Below the pieces are notes generated by a model. It was not told where the DNA came from and searched no databases. It was given only the letters and a program-made list of their open reading frames with translations. Source: Deltaproteobacteria bacterium (GTDB lineage Bacteria > Myxococcota_A > Polyangia > GCA-2747355). From it: a DNA stretch of 64,000 nt. Below are positions 17,387 through 26,582 of this stretch, in pieces. The stretch covers positions 6,773-70,772 of the forward strand of contig JACKDQ010000017.1 in assembly GCA_020633415.1 (NCBI GenBank), in the 5' to 3' direction. The position numbers were made by a program, and so were the translations under genes. Within the stretch, counting starts at the first letter, position 1. Every line of letters begins with the position of its first letter.

Positions 17387-17740
17387 TTAGCCGTGGCGCT
17401 GGCGCACTGCACTGGCAGCTGGGGTTGCAGCTGGCTGCTCGAGACCGGCCTGACGCAAATCCCCGCCGACCCGCTCGCGTCGTGCTGCGTAGGCACCAGA
17501 CGCCGGGCCGGAGCGCGTGAAGATGGCTGGGCAAAGCAGCGCGACATCGATCTGATCGACCCGCCGGCTAGGCTTTGCGGGCGGTGCTGGAAGAGCCACC
17601 TGTGGAGCAGCCGTTTCTGGGCGAGATTCGACGCGCTGCAACAATTCTTCGGGCCAGATTGCGACCGCCGCTGCGTATCTGGCCCCTAAGCATAGGGGGA
17701 CCAGCCGGGGCTGATCCCTCGGATCCAGTCGAATGATCAA
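17387..17740 (-). CDS. Possible small hypothetical protein
   Basis: From a TTG start the frame gives about 117 residues (IIRLDPRDQPRLVPLC, VAIWPEELLQRVESRPE, then a Pro/Ala-rich tail). The first 45 residues read like real protein, but there is no clear ribosome-binding site and no family match. It would be divergent from the lipoprotein at 17783. If not real, the gap 17306-17782 is empty. Confidence 0.3.
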   Translation of the reverse strand: MIIRLDPRDQPRLVPLCLGARYAAAVAIWPEELLQRVESRPETAAPQVALPAPPAKPSRRVDQIDVALLCPAIFTRSGPASGAYAARRERVGGDLRQAGLEQPAATPAASAVRQRHG

Positions 17741-17782
17741 GGCGTTACGGTTCGCGCCTTGAAGCAACACAAGGAGCAGGGA

Positions 17783-18433
17783 ATGCCCAAAGCACCCAAG
17801 TTGATATTTCTTGCGATCGTCTTGTTGAGCACGCCCGGTTGCTTGGTTATCGGGCCGCGCACGGTATCGGTTGCCGAACTCCAGACGCAGCCGCCGAGTT
17901 TGATGGTCGCCAAGCGAAGCGACCGGCTGGTCTACCTCGTCTTGGATCCGGCGCGCGTTCCGCTCGAGTGTCCAGTGCTCGTGCAGGGCGAAGATCGTGG
18001 CGGGCGCTTGCAGCACCTGCACACGTTCGTCGAGCGTGACCTCAAGCGCGCTTTTGAAAACTACTTTCAGACCGTGCGCGTCGTTGGGCCGGCAGCGAAA
18101 GCTCCGCCCGGTTCTGTGGTAGTCGACGTTGCCGTCAAGCGTGTCGAGATCAATATTACGTCGAAGGCGATCAACGGCTATGGCAACACGGTGCATTCGG
18201 CCGGCGTTGGCGCGCTGACTTGGAGTGCGGCCTTACGACTTGCCGAGAGCGACGAATATCTCTTTTCCTTTGCTGGCCAATCGGTCGGTACGCCGACCGA
18301 TCGACCGCAACACGCGGTGCGAACGATGCTCGAGTCGGCGATCACGGATTTCTTCAAGGGCTACACCGACAAGAAGGTGCACCGCCAATTGCTCGGCGCC
18401 CCGGCGGTTGAGGAAAAGCCCTCGACGATCTAG
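17783..18433 (+). CDS. Lipoprotein, hypothetical
   Basis: About 216 residues from an ATG with AAGGAGCAGGG upstream. The lipobox is LLSTPGC. The mature domain has alternating strands and helices (VYLVLDPARVP, HTFVERDLKRAFENYF, VVVDVAVKRVEIN, TWSAALRLAESDEYLFSF). This resembles outer-membrane or periplasmic lipoproteins that compute an alpha/beta fold, but no named family is certain. It converges with the end of the lipid operon. Confidence 0.65.
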   Translation: MPKAPKLIFLAIVLLSTPGCLVIGPRTVSVAELQTQPPSLMVAKRSDRLVYLVLDPARVPLECPVLVQGEDRGGRLQHLHTFVERDLKRAFENYFQTVRVVGPAAKAPPGSVVVDVAVKRVEINITSKAINGYGNTVHSAGVGALTWSAALRLAESDEYLFSFAGQSVGTPTDRPQHAVRTMLESAITDFFKGYTDKKVHRQLLGAPAVEEKPSTI

Positions 18434-18498
18434 CGCTCCCCCCATCGCCGCTGTGCCGCTCTAGACCTCAACAAAGGCGAGATGGTGCTCGGCAGCTG

Positions 18499-19263
18499 TT
18501 AGCGCTGGGGTCCGGGGAAGAAGGCATTGGTGCGCGCTAGGTACTCTCGGTACTCTGGGCGACGGGCGACAATTGTGCGCTCAAGCAAGGTCACGCCCGA
18601 CACGCGCAACAGCAGGACGGTCATCACGACAGGACCGGCGACCACCCACCAGGGGCCGGCGGCTAGACCGACCAGGCCGATGCCCCACCAGAAGCAAAAG
18701 TCGCCGAAGTAGTTGGGATGGCGGCTGTGGCGCCACAGGCCGCGCTGCATCACCGCTTTGTGGTTGTTGGGATCGGCCTTGAATCGGGCTAGCTGCAAGT
18801 CGGCGATGGACTCGTAGGCCAGGCCGAATGCGGCGAGCAGGAAACCAAGGGCGTCGAGTGTCGTGAGCGAACTGCGTGATAACATCGCGCTGTGTAGCGG
18901 CAGCGCGATCAGCAGCGCGAGGCAAGCCTGCAGCCAAAACACGGTCAGCAAACTGCGGAGGGCGAAGGTGCGGCCGACGCTCCGGCGCATCGCTTGGTAG
19001 CGGCGGTCTTCTCCTTTGCCGACGGCGCGCCAGCCGAGATGGCCGGCGAGGCGCAGGCTCCAGGCGCCGACGATCCCGAGCAGGATCAGCGCGCGCACGT
19101 GCTGCGGGCCCAAGAGCCAACCGACGACGGTGACCATCAGAAAGAGTGGCCCCCAGAACACGTCGACGATGCTGACGTCGCGCAGCCAGAGACTGACAAC
19201 CCACAGCGCGGTGACGACCAGACCGAGTACTGCGGCCGAAACGAACAACTGCTGCGCTAACAC
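18499..19263 (-). CDS. DUF1295 integral membrane protein (steroid-reductase-like)
   Basis: 254 residues with six or so membrane spans. The C-terminal text LWRHSRHPNYFGDFCFWWGIGL and the final ERTIVARRPEYREYLARTNAF are the hallmark of DUF1295 and the related isoprenylcysteine methyltransferase/5-alpha-reductase fold. Members often sit in light- or singlet-oxygen-responsive lipid clusters, as here. It is the last gene of the eight-gene operon, overlapping DUF2878 by 7 bases. Probably reduces or modifies a membrane lipid or isoprenoid (inference). Confidence 0.85.
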   Translation of the reverse strand: MLAQQLFVSAAVLGLVVTALWVVSLWLRDVSIVDVFWGPLFLMVTVVGWLLGPQHVRALILLGIVGAWSLRLAGHLGWRAVGKGEDRRYQAMRRSVGRTFALRSLLTVFWLQACLALLIALPLHSAMLSRSSLTTLDALGFLLAAFGLAYESIADLQLARFKADPNNHKAVMQRGLWRHSRHPNYFGDFCFWWGIGLVGLAAGPWWVVAGPVVMTVLLLRVSGVTLLERTIVARRPEYREYLARTNAFFPGPQR

Positions 19264-19856
19264 GAGGAGACCTCCGCTCGTCGATTCAGCCGCCCGACCG
19301 CAAGGCGCTGTCTTCGGCCGTCGATCTTTCGTGCAATCAGCACCACCGTGGGGAGCGCTAACGACCAGAGGCCGGCGACGGCGAGAGGGGAGAACGATCT
19401 CGTTAGCGCAATGACTTCCAACCGCTCACCGCCCCAGTAGGCCAAGGGACCGGCGATTGCGCCGATGATCATCACCGTCCATGTTGGCCGCCGCTGAAGC
19501 CAGCGCAACGACGCGCGGCAGGAGAGCGCGAGCGCTGCCCACAAGCTGCCCATCCATGGGGGCGGCAGGATGCCCGCGGCGCCGGCGAAGCGCGCCGCGC
19601 CCAGCGCGATCAGCATGGCGTCGACGGTAAACCCGACGGTGGCGGCACCTCCCGCCGTAGCCAAGGTCGGCCACAGGCGGCGATCGGCCAGCGCGTGGAG
19701 CAAGACGTAGGGCACAATGGCCAATGGTGCCCATGCGGCAGCGTCGGTGCGCGCCACAAGGACGCAAGCCCACCAGACTGCCTGGTGCGCCACGAAGTCG
19801 ACGAGCGACCACCGTCGGCTAACGATCAGCGGGGTCACGTCGCACCCATAGGACAC
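19257..19856 (-). CDS. DUF2878 membrane protein
   Basis: 199 residues with about six hydrophobic spans. Text such as HALADRRLWPTLATAGGAATVGFTVDAML and PPPWMGSLWAALALSC matches the DUF2878 pattern, a family commonly found beside DUF1295 and cyclopropane synthase genes. It overlaps the upstream gene by 38 bases unless a later start is used. Function unknown. Its co-location supports a lipid-remodelling role. Confidence 0.75.
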   Translation of the reverse strand: MSYGCDVTPLIVSRRWSLVDFVAHQAVWWACVLVARTDAAAWAPLAIVPYVLLHALADRRLWPTLATAGGAATVGFTVDAMLIALGAARFAGAAGILPPPWMGSLWAALALSCRASLRWLQRRPTWTVMIIGAIAGPLAYWGGERLEVIALTRSFSPLAVAGLWSLALPTVVLIARKIDGRRQRLAVGRLNRRAEVSSC

Positions 19857-20544
19857 TGGTGACGATCATCACGGAAAGCCAGAACGGAGCGGCAACCAGC
19901 AACCATTGCGCGGCAGGCGCCCAGACCGCCTGACCGGCGACAGGCAGGGTGAGCAAGCCGGAGACCACGCTCAACGCTCGCATCGCACGGGACAGTTGAG
20001 TTCCGCCCAAACCAACGAGCAACAGGCCGAGGCCGAGGCCGAGATTGAAAAAGGCATCGAGGGTCAACGATGTCCCTAAGAGCCCGCGTGCAACGGCATC
20101 GCAGGCAGCGCCACAGTTGCCGACGTGGTAGGCGACGACGAGCGGCGCCAGCGTGCCCGCGGCGTTAAAGAGCGAGACCACAGCGATCAGCGCGCCACCG
20201 CTGCGCGCCCAGGAGCCACCTGCCCAGCGCCCGAGTCCGCTGGCCCAGGCGGCCATGGCGATCAAACCGATGGTAAAGGTGACCGACGACGCCGCGGCGG
20301 CGATGGGCTGGGCAAAGGTTTGTTCGACCCATTGGGCGAGCTGGTCGAGCTTGTAGGCGGCCGGTGCGTTCCAGAGCAGCGCGACGGCAGCAACGTTGCC
20401 GAGGACGCCGAGCAGACCGGCGATGCCGGCTACGCGCAAGCGCGTTCGTCCGCCTCGCGAAGCGGCTTGCGCCGCGGATCGGCGCTCCCTGCGAGAGCGG
20501 AGCGGATCCAATGACCAGTGACTGACAACTAGTCGGCGTTCCAT
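19819..20544 (-). CDS. Integral membrane protein of the lipid operon
   Basis: 241 residues with a basic N-terminal 35-residue head (DPLRSRRERRSAAQAAS) and about six hydrophobic spans. No domain recognised. The overlap with DUF2878 and the 1-bp gap from the desaturase gene tie it to the operon. Two cysteines lie in a loop (GNCGAACDAV). Confidence 0.6.
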   Translation of the reverse strand: MERRLVVSHWSLDPLRSRRERRSAAQAASRGGRTRLRVAGIAGLLGVLGNVAAVALLWNAPAAYKLDQLAQWVEQTFAQPIAAAASSVTFTIGLIAMAAWASGLGRWAGGSWARSGGALIAVVSLFNAAGTLAPLVVAYHVGNCGAACDAVARGLLGTSLTLDAFFNLGLGLGLLLVGLGGTQLSRAMRALSVVSGLLTLPVAGQAVWAPAAQWLLVAAPFWLSVMIVTSVLWVRRDPADR

Positions 20545-20545
20545 T

Positions 20546-22120
20546 TTATTCTCCCTGCGGCGTTCGGCCGTAGCGGTAGCCGATGGTTACGCTCTGCTGA
20601 TCGCCGTCTACGGTTTGTATGTTCGACACGCCTCGATAGCTCAACAATCGCCGACCGTCGCGCAGATAGTCGACTTCCAAATGCGGCGCCAGAAGACGTA
20701 GGACCCAGCTGTCGATCTCAACGCGCAGGCGCACCACGCCTGGCTGTGGGTCGGAGAGTTTACGCACCCGAAAGCGGTAGGTGTCAAAGCGCGATGGGAT
20801 GGCGAAATTTACCCGGAGGGTTTGGCCGCGCTCGAGGGCGTCGAAGTTGTTGCGCACGAAATGGTGTAACCCCTGCCCGAGGACAAGTGGCGCGCTGCGC
20901 GGCAGAGCGATCAGTTCGGAGTGCCCCCTAGCGGTGAGCACGAGTCGGTCGCCAACGACGGCCGCGCCCTCGGAAAAGGCAGGTCTGCGGTAGTCCGTGA
21001 ACCTGTAGTCGGGGGCGTGGGTATTTTTGCGAAAATCGGACTCGAGCTGGGCGATCAGGTTACCCTCGGCGCTGTAGTAGCGCGTCAGTACGCGCGTCAG
21101 TCGCCCCTTCGCGCGATGCTCTCGATGGATCTCGCGGTAGGCTACCCGACCGTCCTTGGTCCGCGCGACCCCGCTGAAGGTGAATCGCTCGGCCGCCGCG
21201 CTCTCGGCGGGTAAGAGCAATAGCGCGAGCGCAAGCAGTGGACGCGCTAGCCGAGCGACCGGCGGACGCGCTGATGATGTCGGCGTCACGCGAGCGTAGG
21301 CGGGGACCGGCTTCAGTTCCCAGACCAGTCCGAGGGCAGAGAGTAGGCGCAGTGCGTAATAGCTGATATCGATCTCCCACCAGCGGAAGCCCTGGCGGGC
21401 ACTCGAGGGAGCGTGGTGGTGGTTGTTGTGCCAGCCTTCACCGAAGGTCAGCAGCGCCAATAGCGCGTTGTTGCGGCTGTCGTCGCGCGTCGCAAAGCGC
21501 CGTTGACCCCAGAGGTGCGCGAGCGAGTTGATCGTGAAGGTCACGTGGTAAAGCACCACGACCGCGAGGAAATAACCGCCGATCAGCAGCTTGGCGCCGC
21601 CGACGGTCGCGACGACGCTGCCGAAGACCAGCGGTGGCACCCAGTACCAGCGCTCCAGCCAGCGCAGTTCGGGAAAGCGAGCGAAGTCGCGCACAAGCTC
21701 GAGGCGGGCAGTCTCGTGACGGTTGCAGAGGAACCAGCCGATGTGGCTCCAAAAGAAGCCGCGCCGAGGGGTGTGCACGTCACGATCGTCGTCGGCATGT
21801 TTGTGATGGTGGCGGTGGTGACCCGCCCACCACAAAACCCCACGCTGGATCGTCAGCTGGGCGCCGAGCGCTAAGAGGAACTGCATCGCGCGGCCGGTGC
21901 GAAAGGCGCGATGAGAAAAGTAGCGGTGGTACCCGGCGGTAATCAAGAACATCCCCACGGCGTAGAACACGCCGAAGAAGATCAGCTCGCGTCGGCCCAG
22001 TCCGAGCCAATACAGGGCGATCAGCGAGAGATGAATTGCCCAAAACGGTGCCGAAAGGAACCAGTCGATACGGTGATCTTCATCGGGCGATAGCCGCGCC
22101 TTCAGTTGCTGCCAACGCAT
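20546..22120 (-). CDS. Acyl-lipid/acyl-CoA desaturase fused to a C-terminal exported-type domain
   Basis: About 524 residues. Residues 1-275 are a delta-9-type membrane desaturase with the three histidine boxes HRYFSH (65-70), HHRHHH (101-106) and HNNHH (231-235), and about four spans. After a Pro/Arg linker comes a second hydrophobic segment (294-310, LLALALLLLPAESAAA) that looks like a signal peptide in mid-protein. A 210-residue beta-rich domain follows, starting ERFTFSGVARTKDGR. The family normally ends after the third box. The ATG is preceded by GTGGAGAA, and it starts 2 bases after the stop of the cyclopropane synthase gene. The tail probably lies outside the membrane. Substrate unknown. 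Confidence 0.8.
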   Translation of the reverse strand: MRWQQLKARLSPDEDHRIDWFLSAPFWAIHLSLIALYWLGLGRRELIFFGVFYAVGMFLITAGYHRYFSHRAFRTGRAMQFLLALGAQLTIQRGVLWWAGHHRHHHKHADDDRDVHTPRRGFFWSHIGWFLCNRHETARLELVRDFARFPELRWLERWYWVPPLVFGSVVATVGGAKLLIGGYFLAVVVLYHVTFTINSLAHLWGQRRFATRDDSRNNALLALLTFGEGWHNNHHHAPSSARQGFRWWEIDISYYALRLLSALGLVWELKPVPAYARVTPTSSARPPVARLARPLLALALLLLPAESAAAERFTFSGVARTKDGRVAYREIHREHRAKGRLTRVLTRYYSAEGNLIAQLESDFRKNTHAPDYRFTDYRRPAFSEGAAVVGDRLVLTARGHSELIALPRSAPLVLGQGLHHFVRNNFDALERGQTLRVNFAIPSRFDTYRFRVRKLSDPQPGVVRLRVEIDSWVLRLLAPHLEVDYLRDGRRLLSYRGVSNIQTVDGDQQSVTIGYRYGRTPQGE

Positions 22121-22122
22121 GA

Positions 22123-23349
22123 TCAAGTTCTCCACGGGGTGCGGTCAAAGAGCATCTGCACCAGTCCGATGTGTTTCTCGGCGAAGCCACCTTCGCAGTA
22201 GCCGAGGTAGTAGTGCCACATGCGCCAGAATCGCTCGCCGTAGCGCTGCTCGATCCACTGACGATGGGGGACAAGGTTTTCTCGCCACGCAGCTAGGGTG
22301 CGCGCGTAGTGCGGTGTGTAGTCGTCGAGCTCGCGCAGGCGCAGGTCTGAACTCGTCGTTGCCGCCGTGATCAGGGCGGTCACCGATGGAATGCAGCTCC
22401 CGGGAAAGATATAGCGCTTGATGAAGTCGGGCTCGCTCTTGGCTCGCTCGAAGTGTTGATCCGCTATCGTGATCGCCTGCAGTGCCATCCTTCCGCCGGG
22501 GCGCAATAGGTTGGCGCACTGCGAGAAGAAGGTCGGATAAAACTCTGCTCCGACGGCCTCGATCATCTCCACGGAGACTAGCTTGTCGTAGCTGCCGCGT
22601 AAGTCGCGGTAGTCTTCTTTGACGACCTCGATGCGATCGGCAAGCCCCGCCTTTGCGATGCGCTCGCGGGCTAGGGCGTACTGCTCGTCGGAAATGGTCG
22701 TTGTTGTCACTCGGCAGCCGTAGTGCTCGGCAGCGTGCATCGCCATCGAACCCCAGCCGGTGCCGATTTCCAACAGGTGGTCGTTGGCGCTCAGCGCAAG
22801 GCGTCGACAAAGCAGGTCGAGCTTGTAGCGGCTCGCCTGCTCCAGCGTCATCTCGGGATCGGCAAAGATTGCAGACGAGTAGGTCATCGTTGGATCGAGC
22901 ATGCGCTCGAAGAGGTCGTTGCCCAGGTCATAGTGTTCGTGAATGTTGCGCTTGCTTCCCGCGCGGGTGTTGCGCTGGCGTGCGTAGTAACGACGAGCAA
23001 CCCAGAGCGCCAGGCGGGCGATGCCTGTGTCCATTCCATCGAGCACATCAATGTTGCGTGCGAAGATGCGGATCAGCGCGGTGATGTCTTCGCAGTCCCA
23101 CTCGCCAGCGATGTAGCTCTCCGCCGCGCCCAGCGAGCCACCGAGGGCCACCCGGCGGAAAAATCGTCGGTCGTGCACACGCACGTGGGCCGCCAAGTCT
23201 GCATTGTCGCCGAAGGTCCGCGTGGCACCGTCAAAAGTGATCAGCAGCTGGCCATGGCGTACATTTTTCAGTGTGGCGTAGATGCCGCGCTCGAGGGCCT
23301 GCGGTGATCTTATCTGCGTCTGTTCGGAAATTGTTTGTGCGCGGTTCAT
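22123..23349 (-). CDS. cfa: Cyclopropane-fatty-acyl-phospholipid synthase
   Basis: About 408 residues. The ATG has GAGGAG upstream and shares ATGA with the stop of the DUF1365 gene. It has the full CFA synthase layout: N-terminal lipid-binding region, then HYDLGNDLFERMLDPTMTYSSAIF, SAM motif LLEIGTGWGSMAMHA, VSVEMIEAVG, YIFPGSCIPS and the C-terminal YHYxLGYCEGGF-type motif. It adds a methylene from S-adenosylmethionine across a double bond in membrane phospholipids. In this operon it acts beside a desaturase that could supply the double bond. Confidence 0.93.
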   Translation of the reverse strand: MNRAQTISEQTQIRSPQALERGIYATLKNVRHGQLLITFDGATRTFGDNADLAAHVRVHDRRFFRRVALGGSLGAAESYIAGEWDCEDITALIRIFARNIDVLDGMDTGIARLALWVARRYYARQRNTRAGSKRNIHEHYDLGNDLFERMLDPTMTYSSAIFADPEMTLEQASRYKLDLLCRRLALSANDHLLEIGTGWGSMAMHAAEHYGCRVTTTTISDEQYALARERIAKAGLADRIEVVKEDYRDLRGSYDKLVSVEMIEAVGAEFYPTFFSQCANLLRPGGRMALQAITIADQHFERAKSEPDFIKRYIFPGSCIPSVTALITAATTSSDLRLRELDDYTPHYARTLAAWRENLVPHRQWIEQRYGERFWRMWHYYLGYCEGGFAEKHIGLVQMLFDRTPWRT

Positions 23350-24185
23350 CTTTGCTGCTCCTCGATGGATGCGACCTCGGGCGATACCGGGTCGGCCGTT
23401 AAGCCGAAGCGCGCGCGGCCGCGGTGCATCGGGCACGACGTCGCGATCCGGGGATGGTCGAAAACGGGTGTTCGTTTGATCCAGAGGCGAAGGGCCTGCC
23501 AGTAGATTGCGGCGTGCAGCTTGAGGCTGATCAGCGGCATGCTCAGGGTCGCGCGCCAGAGGGCCTTGCGACTGAGCTCGCGTCGCCTGAGCGTGAGTTG
23601 TGCGCGAAAGACCTCACTGCCGTCTTCTGTGTTGCGCATCGCCACGCGCAGTGTCTCGTTCGGTGCTGTCAGGCGCCAGTGATAGCGCTGCTCCATCGGA
23701 AAGAAGGGTGAGACGTGAAAGGCCTTGGGAAACGCATCTGTCGCCAGCTGATGGCGCGCGTCGAGCACGTAGGCGTGACGCTCGTTCCAGGGGGTGTTGG
23801 TGATTTCGGCCACGACCGCCTCGAGGGTTTTTCCGTCGGCGGCAAAGCAATAGTAAAAGCTGACTGGGTTGAAGACGTAGCCCAATGAGCGCACGTGGGT
23901 TAGCAACCGCACCGGACCCTGGGGGCGCTTGCCCAGCTCACGCTCGACATCGTCGAGAACTGTCTGCTTCAGATCGAGCGCTGCGTCACCGCGGTAGTCG
24001 CGCCGATAGAATGAATGCAACCCCCAGCGCTCCCGCGTTAACAGGCGACCGAGGCCTAGTGTCGGCAGCTCGTCAAGGTCGAGGTAGAGCATGTAAAGCC
24101 GATAGGCGAATGCATGTCGACGAGGAACGTGGCGCACGTGTGCGACGCGACCGACGTAAATCGCGCTGGCGAGTGATCGGTTCAT
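23346..24185 (-). CDS. DUF1365 family protein
   Basis: 279 residues. SAIYVGRVAHVRHVPRRHAFAYRLYMLYLDLDEL and NPVSFYYCF are typical of DUF1365. The start overlaps the COG2907 stop (ATGA). The trio COG2907 + DUF1365 + CFA-like methyltransferase is a conserved cassette, controlled by singlet oxygen or light in several proteobacteria and linked to furan fatty acid synthesis (UfaD/UfaM/UfaO). Which Ufa role this protein has is not assigned here. Confidence 0.88.
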   Translation of the reverse strand: MNRSLASAIYVGRVAHVRHVPRRHAFAYRLYMLYLDLDELPTLGLGRLLTRERWGLHSFYRRDYRGDAALDLKQTVLDDVERELGKRPQGPVRLLTHVRSLGYVFNPVSFYYCFAADGKTLEAVVAEITNTPWNERHAYVLDARHQLATDAFPKAFHVSPFFPMEQRYHWRLTAPNETLRVAMRNTEDGSEVFRAQLTLRRRELSRKALWRATLSMPLISLKLHAAIYWQALRLWIKRTPVFDHPRIATSCPMHRGRARFGLTADPVSPEVASIEEQQR

Positions 24186-25438
24186 GCCGCAACCTCTACG
24201 TGCCGGCGGCGGAGTTGGGCGACGACGCGCTTTGCGCTGACCACGCCGTCCTCGTGGAAGCCGTTACGGAAGTAGGCGCCGCAATACGATATCCCTGCGT
24301 TATCGATCAGCTCAGCGTGGCGCGCCTGGGCCGCTACAGACTCGGGCGTGAAGATCGGATGATAATAGGTCTCGCGCCGGATGACCCGCTCTGGTGCCAC
24401 CGCCTGGCTATGGTTGAGGGTGACGAAATAGTTGGTGGTCGTGTCGAGGGGCTGCAGCGAGTTCATCCAGTAGGTCAGGCAAGCGCCGTCGACCCCTTCG
24501 TCGTCCAGGTGGACATTCCAGGACGCCCAGCTGCGGCGTAGGCGCGGCATCACCGAGCTGTCGGTGTGCAATAGGACCTCGTTGCGCTGGTAGGGGATGG
24601 CGCCGAGGACTTGCGTCTCGACGGCCTTGGGTGCTTCGAGCGAGCGCAGCGCTTGGTCGCTGTGGCAGGCGAAAATTACGTGGTCGTAGGCGGTGGTTTC
24701 ACCGTCGCACGACACGTCGAGGCGGCCATCGCTTCGACGTCGCACCGACCGAACTGGTGTTGCCAAGCGTAGGCGGCCTCGAAAGCGCGCGGCGAAGGCC
24801 TGCAGATAGCGATGAGAACCGCCGGCGACGGTCAGCCAAGTCGGGCGATTTTCCACCTGCAAAAAGCCGTGGTTGTCGAAGAAGCGCACGAGGAAGCGCG
24901 CAGGGAAGCGCGCAGCACCATCGCGAGTAGTGGACCACAACGCGCGTACCATCGGGATCATGTGGTCGTCGATGAAGGCGCGCGAGTAGCCGTTGACCTC
25001 GAGCCAGCTGAGCAGAGGGACTTCGCCCTCCTCACCGAGAAGCCGCGGCGCCTGACGGTAAAAGCGCATGATATCGAAGACCATCCGATAAAAGCGAGGG
25101 CTGACCAGGTGTCGTCGCTGTGAAAAGAGCGTTGAGAGGTTGTGCCCGTTGTATTCGAAATCGCGCGCCGTGCTGCTCACGCTGAAGCTCATGTCGCTCT
25201 CGACCCAGTCGACCCCCAGCTCGCGCAGCAAGGCGACGAAGTTGGGGTAGGTCTTCTCGTTGAACACGATAAAGCCCGTATCCACTGCCACGCTCCGACC
25301 GTTTTCGTCGACGACGGCCGTGTTGGTATGGCCGCCGAGCCGTGGTCGCGCTTCGTAGAGCACGACGTCGTGCTGGCTGCAGAGTTCGTGAGCACAGACG
25401 ACACCCGATATGCCCGAACCGATCACCGCGATGCGCAT
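24182..25438 (-). CDS. FAD-dependent oxidoreductase of the COG2907 amine-oxidase-like family
   Basis: 418 residues. The N-terminal FAD motif MRIAVIGSGISGVVCAHEL and YEARPRLGGHTNT mark the amine oxidase/desaturase superfamily. NGHNLSTLFSQRR and WNVHLDDEGVDGACLTYWMNSLQ are typical of COG2907. It sits 2 bases after the SAM methyltransferase gene. In furan fatty acid producers, a flavoprotein of this cassette desaturates an acyl chain. The same reaction here is inference. Confidence 0.88.
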   Translation of the reverse strand: MRIAVIGSGISGVVCAHELCSQHDVVLYEARPRLGGHTNTAVVDENGRSVAVDTGFIVFNEKTYPNFVALLRELGVDWVESDMSFSVSSTARDFEYNGHNLSTLFSQRRHLVSPRFYRMVFDIMRFYRQAPRLLGEEGEVPLLSWLEVNGYSRAFIDDHMIPMVRALWSTTRDGAARFPARFLVRFFDNHGFLQVENRPTWLTVAGGSHRYLQAFAARFRGRLRLATPVRSVRRRSDGRLDVSCDGETTAYDHVIFACHSDQALRSLEAPKAVETQVLGAIPYQRNEVLLHTDSSVMPRLRRSWASWNVHLDDEGVDGACLTYWMNSLQPLDTTTNYFVTLNHSQAVAPERVIRRETYYHPIFTPESVAAQARHAELIDNAGISYCGAYFRNGFHEDGVVSAKRVVAQLRRRHVEVAA

Positions 25439-25440
25439 GA

Positions 25441-26481
25441 CTAGACCTCACTCGCCCGGGGGGCCAGTCGGTAGTGGCAGACCAGCCACTCCCGGCCATT
25501 TTCGTAGCCAAACAGCTCGGCGCAGGCGTTGAAAAAGATCAACCAGCGCTGAACCAGCCGGCGCGCTTCGCGGCGCCCCACATCGGCTGAGAGCAGCTCG
25601 ACCAGTTCGTCACGCCGCCTTTGCAGGTTGCTGGCCCAAGCATCGGCGGTGCGCTGATAGTGCGTACCGTCGACGTCCCAGCGCGCTTCGATCTCGAAGG
25701 GCATCTCGAGGTGCTCTAGCAGGTCGGCGGCGGGCATCATGCCGCCGGTGAAAAAATGTCGGCCCATCCAATCGTCGTCGGCTGCCGTCTCGAACGGGTA
25801 GACGAAGTGGCGGTGGGCAAAGAAGTGCAGGAACAGGCGACCGTCGGGTTCTAGCCAGCCGCGGATGCGCGCGAGCATCTGCTGCCAGTTGCGCATATGC
25901 TCGAACATCTCGATGGAGACCACACGATCAAAGGTCTGGTCGATCGAAAAGTCGTTCATGTCCACCGTCAGCACCGTCAGATTGCTCAATCCTTCGGCCT
26001 CGGCGCGGCCTTGGATGTGCCGGCGTTGCGAGCTTGAGTTTGAGACTGCGACGATGCGCGCGTTGGGGAACCGCCGCGCCATCCACAACGTCAGACTGCC
26101 CCAACCGCAGCCGAGCTCGAGGATGCGCTGCCCGTCAGCCAGCTCAGCACGCCGCGCGGTCAGCGTCAGCATCGCCTCTTCAGCTTCGTCGAGGCTGACG
26201 TGCTCACCAGCAAAGTAGCCCGAACTGTACTTGAGCTGTGCGCCAAGGACCTTCTCGTAAAAGGCTGCCGGTACCTCGTAGTGCTGGGCGTTCGCCGCAT
26301 CGGTGGCCAACGCGACCGGCGCTTCGGCCATTTGCGCGACAAATCGTCTTAGCGCGCGACGCTCGGCGTCCTCGCGAGCGGATTCCTCGGCCAGCCGTTT
26401 GCGCAACAGGTCGCGAATACCGCGGCGGATCAGTGGGTTCGGGATGAGTCTTCGTTCTGCGAGTTGAATTCCGATGTTCAT
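25441..26481 (-). CDS. CFA-like SAM-dependent methyltransferase
   Basis: 346 residues, first gene of the eight-gene operon. HYEVPAAFYEKVLGAQLKYSSGYF and ILELGCGWGSLTLWMARRFP show a cyclopropane-synthase-like methyltransferase distinct from the full CFA gene in the same operon. The N-terminus is shorter than in CFA. A second, non-cyclopropane methyltransferase beside COG2907 and DUF1365 fits methylated or furan fatty acid synthesis (inference). It is divergently transcribed from the CarH-like regulator. A minus-strand TTGACA lies at 26511-26516, about 30 bases upstream of the start. Confidence 0.85.
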   Translation of the reverse strand: MNIGIQLAERRLIPNPLIRRGIRDLLRKRLAEESAREDAERRALRRFVAQMAEAPVALATDAANAQHYEVPAAFYEKVLGAQLKYSSGYFAGEHVSLDEAEEAMLTLTARRAELADGQRILELGCGWGSLTLWMARRFPNARIVAVSNSSSQRRHIQGRAEAEGLSNLTVLTVDMNDFSIDQTFDRVVSIEMFEHMRNWQQMLARIRGWLEPDGRLFLHFFAHRHFVYPFETAADDDWMGRHFFTGGMMPAADLLEHLEMPFEIEARWDVDGTHYQRTADAWASNLQRRRDELVELLSADVGRREARRLVQRWLIFFNACAELFGYENGREWLVCHYRLAPRASEV

Positions 26482-26502
26482 GAGAGCTATTTTGGCCGAA
26501 AA

Positions 26503-26537
26503 GGACGACTTGTCAATGCAAAAAACGACTAAATCGT
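26503..26537. promoter_or_regulatory. Candidate operator for the CarH-like regulator
   Basis: Two copies of ACGACT occur at 26504-26509 and 26525-26530, spaced exactly 21 bp (two helical turns). The second copy is half of an inverted repeat ACGACTAAATCGT (26525-26537). They lie between and overlap the divergent promoters. MerR-type B12 photoreceptors bind repeated elements over their own promoters in the dark; that this is the site is inference. Confidence 0.5.
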
Positions 26538-26547
26538 CTCAATCGGC

Positions 26548-26575
26548 TTGACAGATTTGCTGTGGCGTTAATAAT
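26548..26575 (+). promoter_or_regulatory. Sigma-70-type promoter of the CarH-like gene
   Basis: TTGACA at 26548-26553, a 16-base spacer, then AATAAT at 26570-26575. A transcript starting 7-8 bases further on would begin at or beside the ATG at 26583, suggesting leaderless translation. No ribosome-binding site is seen there. Confidence 0.7.
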
Positions 26576-26582
26576 GGTCGCT

